From the NCBI GenBank assembly GCA_030691295.1, contig JAUYEQ010000246.1, positions 1 through 5,714 of the forward strand: a stretch of 5,714 nucleotides of DNA, written 5' to 3'. The notes beneath the pieces are model-generated. The model made no database searches. It was given only the letters and a program-made list of their open reading frames with translations, and was not told the DNA's origin. The position numbers and the translations under genes are program-made. This DNA comes from Bacteroidota bacterium. Lineage in GTDB: Bacteria > Bacteroidota > Bacteroidia > Bacteroidales > Prolixibacteraceae. Numbering within the stretch: position 1 is the stretch's first letter; the number at the start of each line of letters is the position of its first letter. Below, piece by piece: positions 1 to 5,015 of the stretch.

Positions 1-174
1 CTTGAAGATGATGCGACCAAGCCAATTGCAAAAAAACTGGATGTTTCGGGCCAGACACTTTTGGTGGTAAAAGGTAACAAAAAAGTGAATCTGACCAACG
101 AAGGTTTTATGTATGCGCGTACCAATCCCAAAAAATTCAAGTCAATTATCAAGGAAAAAGTTGACGCGCTTTAG
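1..174 (+). CDS. arsF: ArsF-family thioredoxin-like protein, C-terminal part (partial at left edge)
   Basis: Frame 1 is open from the first base to the TAG at 172-174 and gives 57 residues. It starts LEDDATKPIAKKLDVSGQTL and continues with a NLTNEGFMYARTNP segment. The pattern is the second half of a thioredoxin fold: a helix, the strand after 'LDVSGQT', a hairpin around 'KGNKKVNLTNEG', and a Lys-rich final helix. It matches the Bacteroidota proteins annotated as nitrophenyl compound nitroreductase subunit ArsF family, which normally sit directly before ArsG, as here. The usual CxxC region would lie upstream of the window, so redox activity cannot be judged. The next gene starts 11 nt after the stop, indicating one operon. 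The family name comes from memory of the family plus synteny. A generic thioredoxin-like protein is the alternative. Confidence 0.75.
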   Translation, partial: LEDDATKPIAKKLDVSGQTLLVVKGNKKVNLTNEGFMYARTNPKKFKSIIKEKVDAL

Positions 175-185
175 TCATCGTATTA

Positions 186-884
186 ATGGAATTTCTAACC
201 AACCTCTTAGAAAACAGCACCATGCCGTGGCTATCGGCATTGGTGCTGGGATTAATGACTGCCATCAGTCCTTGTCCGCTGGCGACCAACATCACAGCGG
301 TAGGCTTTATCAGCAAGGACATCGAAAACCGCAACCGTGTTTTTATCAATGGATTGCTTTATACATTGGGTCGCGCCATTTCATATACTGCAATCGCCCT
401 AATCATTTATTTCGGAGCCGATCAGTTTAAGTTTTCGGGCTTTTTTCAGCTTTACGGAGAGAAAATATTGGGTCCGCTGCTCATTGTCATCGGCTTGTTT
501 ATGCTCGATGTAATCAAGATAAAGTTTCCGGGCGTGAGTGGACTGACTTCCAGAATGGAAACCAAAACCAAATGGAGCTACTTCGATGCCATTTTACTGG
601 GAATGATTTTCGCGCTGGCTTTCTGTCCATACAGCGGGGTGCTCTATTTTGGGATGCTTGTCCCAATGACCGTAGCAAGCGTATCTGGTTTATATCTCCC
701 CATCGTTTTTGCATTGGCTACCGGAATTCCGGTCATCATTTTTGCCTGGATACTGGCCTTTTCGGTTGGTTCAATCGGAGGCGTTTACAACAAGATGAGA
801 AACTTTGAAATCTGGTTCAGGCGGGTTGTGGCCGTACTGTTTATTATCGTGGGTATCTATTACATTATCAGGGTATTCTTTTAA
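186..884 (+). CDS. arsG: ArsG-family CcdA/DsbD-like membrane transporter
   Basis: A 232-residue polytopic membrane protein with about six hydrophobic segments, in the inner membrane. It has the CcdA/DsbD transmembrane architecture. The first conserved segment, ISPCPLATN (residues 27-35), puts Cys30 in TM1. The second, AFCPYSGVLYFG (145-156), puts Cys147 in the equivalent TM4, so the two-fold repeat with one Cys per repeat is preserved. Bacteroidota proteins of this type are annotated as ArsG-family aromatic arsenical efflux permeases, named after the arsEFG operon. The upstream ArsF-like gene and downstream ArsP-like permease support that name. The same cysteines are the redox pair in CcdA/DsbD, so electron transfer across the membrane is a real alternative to efflux. 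The ATG at 186 is 11 nt after the upstream stop and gives a normal N-terminus. No separate promoter is visible. A 51-nt gap with a dyad follows. Confidence 0.8.
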   Translation: MEFLTNLLENSTMPWLSALVLGLMTAISPCPLATNITAVGFISKDIENRNRVFINGLLYTLGRAISYTAIALIIYFGADQFKFSGFFQLYGEKILGPLLIVIGLFMLDVIKIKFPGVSGLTSRMETKTKWSYFDAILLGMIFALAFCPYSGVLYFGMLVPMTVASVSGLYLPIVFALATGIPVIIFAWILAFSVGSIGGVYNKMRNFEIWFRRVVAVLFIIVGIYYIIRVFF

Positions 885-900
885 AAAAATTTGATTTCCA

Positions 901-920
901 TGTTCGTTGTTTTACGAACA
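901..920. promoter_or_regulatory. Inverted repeat (operator or RNA hairpin) before the permease gene
   Basis: TGTTCGT and ACGAACA form perfect 7-bp arms around the 6-nt spacer TGTTTT. The repeat lies in the 51-nt gap between the ArsG and permease genes and ends 15 nt before the permease ATG. A second, shorter dyad, ACAAT-tgc-ATTGT (918-930), overlaps its right arm. No T-run follows, so it is a poor intrinsic terminator. It could be a protein-binding site, for example for an ArsR-type repressor, or an mRNA hairpin that sets the relative expression of the two genes. Its role is inferred; only the symmetry is seen. Confidence 0.4.
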
Positions 921-935
921 ATTGCATTGTGAAAT

Positions 936-1982
936 ATGGAGAAAAGAAAAAAAATAAAACTCATTGCCGCTGTTGCTGTAATACTTCCGGCACTAATCCT
1001 GCTTTATTGGTTCCTTCAGCCTTTGGTCGATTATTTAACTTACCAGCTGTTCGGATTAAATGCTGATTCTCACCTCGGAGCATCAATCAATTTTTTCATT
1101 TACGATACCATTAAAATCCTGATTCTGCTGTTTCTCATCAGTTCTTTGATGGGCTTGGTGAACGCTTACTTTCCGGTTGACAGGCTACGGATTTATTTAA
1201 CCACGAAGAAAATGTACGGACTTCAGTATTTTTTTGCATCGTTGTTTGGAGCCATTACACCGTTTTGTTCCTGCTCGTCGATTCCTCTTTTTATCGGCTT
1301 CGTGAAAGGTGGAATTCCGCTCGGGGTAACCTTTGCTTTTTTGATCACATCGCCCTTGGTCAACGAGGTTGCCGTAGCCATGTTCCTTGGTTTATTCGGT
1401 ATAAAAGCGACCCTTGTTTATGCCATAAGCGGAATATTGCTTGGAACTGTTGGTGGATTTGTTCTTGGCAAGTTCAAACTAGACCGGTATCTGTCCGACT
1501 GGGTACGAGAAATTCAGGCCAATTCGGAACAGGAAGCCGAACAATGGGAAATTGATCGGACGCCATTTATAGACCGTTTGCCAATTATCATCCGCGAGGG
1601 CTGGGACATTGTGCGGAAAGTTTTGTTGTATGTAATCATCGGGATTGGAATTGGTGCAGCCATGCACGGTTATGTTCCTGAAAATTTCTTTACCGAATAT
1701 CTTTCAAAAGATAAATGGTATGCAGTGCCACTTGCCGTAATTGCAGGGGTTCCGATGTATGGCAATGCCGCGGGAATCGTTCCGGTTATTCAGGTTTTTG
1801 TGGCGAAAGGCGTTCCGCTTGGTACTGCACTGGCTTTTATGATGGCCGTCGTAGGATTATCGTTGCCCGAAGCCACATTGCTCAAAAAAGTAATGAAGTG
1901 GAAACTTATCGGAATTTTCTTCGGAACTATAACCGTTTTTATAATTTTACTCGGATATCTGTTTAATTTGATTTTACAATGA
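936..1982 (+). CDS. ArsP/UPF0718-type permease
   Basis: A 348-residue inner-membrane permease of the ArsP_1/UPF0718 (DUF318) family, whose characterised members export trivalent organoarsenicals. The diagnostic motif TPFCSCSSIPL is at residues 108-118 (Cys111, Cys113), followed by GGIPLG and SPLVNE (139-144). A second repeat unit at about 271-320 has GNAAGIVPVIQVFVAKGVPLG and GLSLPEA, echoing the first half but without its cysteines. The two halves are joined by a hydrophilic, Glu-rich loop at about 180-215. The N-terminus MEKRKKIKL is short and basic before TM1. The ATG at 936 is the first plausible start and lies 15 nt after an inverted repeat. The stop overlaps the rhodanese start (ATGA), so the two are probably translationally coupled. 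Related permeases have been linked to Cu/Zn export, so the substrate is uncertain. Family confidence is high and arsenic specificity moderate. Confidence 0.85.
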   Translation: MEKRKKIKLIAAVAVILPALILLYWFLQPLVDYLTYQLFGLNADSHLGASINFFIYDTIKILILLFLISSLMGLVNAYFPVDRLRIYLTTKKMYGLQYFFASLFGAITPFCSCSSIPLFIGFVKGGIPLGVTFAFLITSPLVNEVAVAMFLGLFGIKATLVYAISGILLGTVGGFVLGKFKLDRYLSDWVREIQANSEQEAEQWEIDRTPFIDRLPIIIREGWDIVRKVLLYVIIGIGIGAAMHGYVPENFFTEYLSKDKWYAVPLAVIAGVPMYGNAAGIVPVIQVFVAKGVPLGTALAFMMAVVGLSLPEATLLKKVMKWKLIGIFFGTITVFIILLGYLFNLILQ

Positions 1983-2464
1983 AGACTACAGAACAACCAA
2001 TCATTCAGAACTTTCATATTGAAGGCGTAAAACACATCAGTGTTTCTGATGCTTTTGAAGCAATTAATCGTGGCGATGCAGTTATGCTTGATGTGCGTGA
2101 ATTGAACGAAGTGCAACTTGAAAGTGTGCCACTCGACCGCGTGCTGAATCACCCGATGTCAGTAATTATGGATCGCCTGCCTTATATCGCCAAAGACCAG
2201 AATATTATTGTTGCATGTCCGGGCGGCGTTCGGAGTGTAAAGGTTGCCAATATGCTAAACCTGCAAGGCTACCCCAATGTCGCCAGTCTCGATGGCGGGT
2301 TTATGCTATGGAAAGCAAAAGGATTGCCTATGGATAGTAATCTGTCCTTTGGTGGATGCGGGTGCAATTCAGGAAAACAAACAAAAGAAGATAAACCATC
2401 GGCAACGGCACCAATAAAAAATAGTTTCAGGATTGAAGACTTGAAAAACTTAAAAATGATTTGA
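1979..2464 (+). CDS. Rhodanese-like sulfurtransferase with Cys-rich C-terminal tail
   Basis: A 161-residue cytoplasmic single-domain rhodanese. Visible marks are ISVSDAFEAI (20-29), the strand VMLDVRE (35-41) with the family's D-x-R, the active loop CPGGVRS (80-86) with catalytic Cys80, and the closing LDGGFMLWKAKGLP (104-117). Rhodaneses carry sulfane sulfur on the active cysteine as a persulfide and pass it to thiols or other acceptors. After the domain comes GGCGCNSG (125-132), a CxC pair in a flexible segment, then a Lys/Glu-rich tail ending LKNLKMI. This tail is beyond the minimal fold and could bind a metal(loid) or act as a second thiol relay. The start overlaps the permease stop by 4 nt, so it probably works with the permease. 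It appears to be the last gene of the operon, with 133 nt to the next gene. Confidence 0.88.
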   Translation: MKTTEQPIIQNFHIEGVKHISVSDAFEAINRGDAVMLDVRELNEVQLESVPLDRVLNHPMSVIMDRLPYIAKDQNIIVACPGGVRSVKVANMLNLQGYPNVASLDGGFMLWKAKGLPMDSNLSFGGCGCNSGKQTKEDKPSATAPIKNSFRIEDLKNLKMI

Positions 2465-2539
2465 AATTTCAATCTGCCATGATCTTGCCAACTGACGCTG
2501 ATTATTATAAATAATAAAAATCCGTAACCGAAGAAGTTG

Positions 2540-2547
2540 TAAATTTG
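2540..2547 (+). promoter_or_regulatory. Candidate Bacteroidota -7 promoter element
   Basis: TAAATTTG fits the Bacteroidota -7 consensus TAnnTTTG exactly. It lies 50 nt before the ATG at 2598, in the 133-nt gap after the rhodanese gene. No TTG element is seen 17-21 nt upstream, so only half of the usual promoter is present. The surrounding dyad TTGTA-n9-TACAA (2537-2555) may be an operator. If used, it would give the reductase-like gene its own transcript with a leader of roughly 40 nt. Confidence 0.35.
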
Positions 2548-2597
2548 ATATACAAAAAGCTGAAATCATCTATTAACCTTTTAAAAATCAATAACCA

Positions 2598-3371
2598 ATG
2601 AAAACAAAATCACTCGGTTTTATCGGTGGTGGCAGAATTACCAGAATTTTTCTGCAAGCCTTTGCAAATAAGAAAGCCATTTTTGAATCGATCAGTGTTT
2701 TCGACTCCAATCCTGAAATTGTTCAGGCATTGAAACTTAAGTTTCCTTTTATCCAGGTATCGGATTCAGCCCAGGAAACCGCACGAAAAGACATTGTTTT
2801 TCTGGCACTTCATCCGCCGGTGATCATGGAAACGCTGGGGAAAATCATGGCTGATGTAGCGGATCACACGATTTTCATTTCACTGGCGCCCAAAATTACC
2901 ATCGCAAAAATAGCTTCCATATTACCCATCCATCAGATTGTACGATTGATCCCAAATGCAACTTCGGTAATCAACCACGGTTACAATCCGGTAAGTTTTG
3001 CATCCGGCATGTCGGAAATACAAAAATCGTATATTTTGGAAATGCTTAATTTACTGGGGCACACATTTGAAACTGCCGAAGAAAAACTGGAAGGCTATGC
3101 CTTGATTTCGGCCATGTTGCCCACCTATTTCTGGTTTCAATGGAACGAACTGGAAGCGCTTGGAACTCAAATGGGACTGACAGAAACCGAAAGCCGCGAA
3201 AGCGTTTTCGAAACCATGAGCGCCGCATTGAATACCATGTACCACTCCGGAATGAAGCCTGCCGAAGTAATTGATCTGATCCCGGTAAAACCAATAGGCG
3301 AAAATGAAGCACAAATCAAAACCATTTATCAGGAGAAACTGATGGGATTGTTTGGGAAGATAAAACCATAA
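2598..3371 (+). CDS. Pyrroline-5-carboxylate-reductase-like NAD(P)-binding protein with diverged C-terminal domain
   Basis: A 257-residue protein with the two-domain layout and length of ProC. The N-terminal Rossmann domain has GFIGGGRIT (7-15) in place of the usual IGxGNMA, then strand SVFDSNPE (33-40), FLALHPP (68-74) for the ProC VKPQ segment, ISLAPKI (94-100), and VRLIPNAT (115-122), close to ProC VRxMPNTP. The C-terminal domain keeps the helix pattern (YFWFQWNELEALGTQMGL, 177-194), but SGSGPAY reads SAMLPTY (171-177) and the SPGGTT substrate loop reads IPVKPIG (228-234). The cofactor site thus looks functional while the proline-substrate site does not. It is probably a paralogue with another substrate or role rather than the proline-pathway enzyme. 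It is separated from both neighbours by over 130 nt and is likely monocistronic. The ATG at 2598 begins directly before the first strand. Confidence 0.7.
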   Translation: MKTKSLGFIGGGRITRIFLQAFANKKAIFESISVFDSNPEIVQALKLKFPFIQVSDSAQETARKDIVFLALHPPVIMETLGKIMADVADHTIFISLAPKITIAKIASILPIHQIVRLIPNATSVINHGYNPVSFASGMSEIQKSYILEMLNLLGHTFETAEEKLEGYALISAMLPTYFWFQWNELEALGTQMGLTETESRESVFETMSAALNTMYHSGMKPAEVIDLIPVKPIGENEAQIKTIYQEKLMGLFGKIKP

Positions 3372-3417
3372 TCTTTTAACAAATCTAAAATCCTTAACCT
3401 TTGTGGCAGAACAATGG

Positions 3418-3445
3418 TTGAATATCCCTCAAATAGTTAATTTTG
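3418..3445 (+). promoter_or_regulatory. Candidate Bacteroidota promoter for the VTT/DedA-like gene
   Basis: TTG at 3418-3420 is followed after 17 nt by TAATTTTG (3438-3445), an exact match to TAnnTTTG. Transcription would begin near 3450 and leave a leader of about 85 nt before the ATG at 3536. This also argues against the in-frame TTG at 3443 as a start codon, since it lies inside the -7 element. Confidence 0.45.
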
Positions 3446-3469
3446 CTGTGCATTTTCCGGAATGATTGT

Positions 3470-3490
3470 GGTGTTGTTAAATCCAACACC
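3470..3490 (+). promoter_or_regulatory. Hairpin in the predicted 5' leader of the VTT/DedA-like gene
   Basis: GGTGTTG (3470-3476) and CAACACC (3484-3490) are perfect 7-bp arms around the loop TTAAATC. The hairpin would sit about 20 nt into the transcript from the candidate promoter at 3418-3445, and 45 nt before the start codon. No T-run follows, so it is not an obvious intrinsic terminator. It could be a leader stem or an operator. Function is unknown. Confidence 0.35.
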
Positions 3491-3535
3491 TTTCACTCCG
3501 GATTACAGGGTTTATTCAACCAAACTGGAAGATTT

Positions 3536-4123
3536 ATGAAATTTTTAAGCGAAAGGAAACGATTTGTAATAAAATATGCTTTGCGGGCATTGCTTTCGTT
3601 TGGACTTATCATTTTGGGCTTACTGCTTTTTAAACACTTTGTTTTCGATCACGATCCTGAGTATTGGATTGAAAAATTCTACGGCAATAGCTTGATGATT
3701 CACCTCATATATGTAGGCTCCGAGTTGTTTTTCGGACTTTTTCCTCCTGAACTTTTCATGCTTTGGGCTTTAAAAGCCGGCAATACAACAAGCTATGTAA
3801 TAAACATTATTTTCTTTACAGCGGTTTCGATGGGAGCCGGACACCTTGCCTATTGGGGAGGACGATATTTGGCAAAGGTTTTTGGAAATCGTATCCACAA
3901 TCAAAAATTCATTTCCAAATACTTACCAGTTGTTAAAAAATTTGGTGGTTTGTTAATTATAATTGCTGCATTTACCCCACTGCCCTGGGCTACCATTTCA
4001 CTGGTAATGGGTACAGTCGGTTACGACTATCGCATGTTTACCTTATATAGTACAAGCCGCATACTTCGGTTTATTATTTACGGTTTCCTGATTTTCCAAT
4101 CGGGTTCGTTTATTTTTCTATAG
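3536..4123 (+). CDS. VTT/DedA-like (YqaA-type) small membrane protein
   Basis: A 195-residue inner-membrane protein with a basic N-terminus (MKFLSERKRF) and about five hydrophobic segments. The region from 60 to 183 resembles the VTT/SNARE-associated (DedA, YqaA) fold. A re-entrant-like stretch GLFPPELFMLWAL (67-79) follows Glu63, then a Gly-rich helix (100-110), and then FTPLPWATISLVMGTVGYDY (146-165) with a following SRILRF (174-179), the Arg-containing helix typical of the family. DedA-family proteins are linked to undecaprenyl-phosphate or phospholipid flipping and membrane homeostasis. The exact role of this subfamily is not known to me. The ATG at 3536 was chosen over the TTG at 3443 because the added 31 residues are Cys-rich, not membrane-like, and overlap the candidate promoter. 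It converges on the methyltransferase gene with a 6-nt overlap. Confidence 0.65.
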   Translation: MKFLSERKRFVIKYALRALLSFGLIILGLLLFKHFVFDHDPEYWIEKFYGNSLMIHLIYVGSELFFGLFPPELFMLWALKAGNTTSYVINIIFFTAVSMGAGHLAYWGGRYLAKVFGNRIHNQKFISKYLPVVKKFGGLLIIIAAFTPLPWATISLVMGTVGYDYRMFTLYSTSRILRFIIYGFLIFQSGSFIFL

Positions 4124-4789
4124 GGTTATTAATTCACTGACAGGTTCCTCAATCTCCTCCTTTTGCATCATTATTACTCTTGGATTACAGCTTTCAAGTA
4201 TATTGAATTTGTATTTCGCAGAAATATACCTGAAAGTATCAGCATGATAAAAGGTAACATGGGTCTGGTCTTTTGCATAAGTCCAACGGGAAAATACTTC
4301 AGGCTTGGTCCATTTTTCGGTCATTACTATTAGAATTCCACCTGGTTTGAGAAGGTTTTTTATTTTTTGCATTTCACGGGCCGGTAAAAAGAAATGCTCG
4401 AAACATTCCGTAGCAAAAACAAAGTCGAACAATCCTTCGGGCAATTCAGGAAAAAATATCGGGTCGTAATTTTCGCATTTTATTTCCTGTTGTTCGAGCA
4501 GAACGCTGAGGGTTGGTGTCGGCCCGCAACCATAATCCAGCCCTCTCATTTCTTTCGACAATAACGGTAAAGCCGGCTCAATGGCCTGATTTAAAAACTT
4601 CACATAACCGGGGAATTCGATACCGTTATTGTGTTGCTTGTACCGTTTTTCTTCTTCTTTGCGCGTAGGCAGAAAACTAGTCGTGGTAAATACCAATTTG
4701 CAAACGTCGCAGCAAAGATACATTCTCTTGTCGGGTCCGTTCATTTGCGAAAACGAACCCTTGTTTAAACACATTGGGCATATTGTCAT
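4118..4789 (-). CDS. Class I SAM-dependent methyltransferase with N-terminal zinc-ribbon-like Cys cluster
   Basis: From the ATG at 4789 the protein is 223 residues. It opens with CPMC (4-7) and CDVC (27-30), two CxxC knuckles spaced like a small zinc ribbon. The methyltransferase core follows: motif I LDYGCGPTP (84-92) for SAM binding, NYDP (107-110) at the end of strand 2, FDFVFATECFEHF (121-133) as motif IV, and LLKPGGILIVMT (147-158). A DQTHVTFYHADTF segment (174-186) recurs in related stand-alone methyltransferases. The acceptor is unknown and nothing points to arsenic methylation. An in-frame TTG at 4825 would add 12 residues, but it lies at the -33 element of a good promoter and so is unlikely. 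The stop is shared with the convergent membrane protein gene. Family call is firm, substrate open. Confidence 0.82.
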   Translation of the reverse strand: MTICPMCLNKGSFSQMNGPDKRMYLCCDVCKLVFTTTSFLPTRKEEEKRYKQHNNGIEFPGYVKFLNQAIEPALPLLSKEMRGLDYGCGPTPTLSVLLEQQEIKCENYDPIFFPELPEGLFDFVFATECFEHFFLPAREMQKIKNLLKPGGILIVMTEKWTKPEVFSRWTYAKDQTHVTFYHADTFRYISAKYKFNILESCNPRVIMMQKEEIEEPVSELITL

Positions 4790-4796
4790 ACTGGCA

Positions 4797-4825
4797 CAAA
4801 AGTAGCAAAATAATTCGTGTCTCAA
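4797..4825 (-). promoter_or_regulatory. Bacteroidota-type promoter of the methyltransferase gene
   Basis: On the minus strand TTG (4825-4823) is followed after 18 nt by TACTTTTG (4804-4797), an exact TAnnTTTG match. Only 7 nt separate it from the ATG at 4789, so the transcript would be leaderless or nearly so. The promoter abuts the stop codon (4826-4828) of the upstream remnant gene. It fixes 4789 as the likely start and separates the methyltransferase from the damaged genes upstream. Confidence 0.55.
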
Positions 4826-5005
4826 TTACTCAAACACTTCCCCGACAAAAACACGTAGGCTCTCCTCTGTTTTAATGGCCATTTCGGGGCTGAGCAGGTG
4901 TACATGTATTTCTGCCATAAGTTGCCTGACTCGTGCAATGATGAAGGTGAGAATCGAAGGTGTAAACACTCCACCAAACGCACCAAATTTTTTAGCTCTA
5001 GCCAT
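4826..5005 (-). pseudogene. Remnant of an SLC12-like cation-chloride/amino acid permease gene (59 codons)
   Basis: An ATG at 5005 opens a 59-codon frame ending in TAA at 4826-4828. Its first 20 residues, MARAKKFGAFGGVFTPSILT, closely match the start of bacterial SLC12-type (Na-K-Cl cotransporter-like) permeases, which continue with 'ILGVIMYLR' and several hundred more residues. Here the match stops at residue 20 (near position 4946) and runs into an unrecognised hydrophilic 39-residue tail (FIIARVRQLMAEIH...VFVGEVFE). The simplest reading is an internal deletion joining the start of the permease to the end of the same or a following gene. A 7-bp direct repeat, CACCTTC on the minus strand, is present twice at the junction. 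The frame starts 10 nt after the stop of the damaged MscS gene. The N-terminal match is from memory. A genuine small protein is possible but less likely. Confidence 0.6.
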
Positions 5006-5015
5006 GAATTAACAA

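Noticed and set aside
2461..2472. TTGAAATTTCAA palindrome spanning the rhodanese stop codon
   Set aside because: It has no loop for an RNA hairpin, is low in complexity and half coding, with no second copy seen.
2501..2515. ATTATTATAAATAAT perfect AT-only dyad after the rhodanese gene
   Set aside because: The six A/T pairs are too weak for a terminator, no T-run follows, and such dyads are common by chance in AT-rich spacers.
3046..3314. Minus-strand open frames of 87-88 residues
   Set aside because: They are antisense shadows of the ProC-like gene, which has clear motifs throughout.
3395..3404. TTAACCTTTG as a promoter for the VTT/DedA-like gene
   Set aside because: It has three bases between TA and TTTG, so it misses the consensus spacing; TAATTTTG at 3438 fits exactly.
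3443..3535. Upstream extension of the VTT/DedA-like gene from TTG 3443 (31 extra residues)
   Set aside because: It starts inside a TAnnTTTG promoter element, contains a hairpin, and encodes sequence unlike the family N-terminus. ATG 3536 gives a normal basic start.
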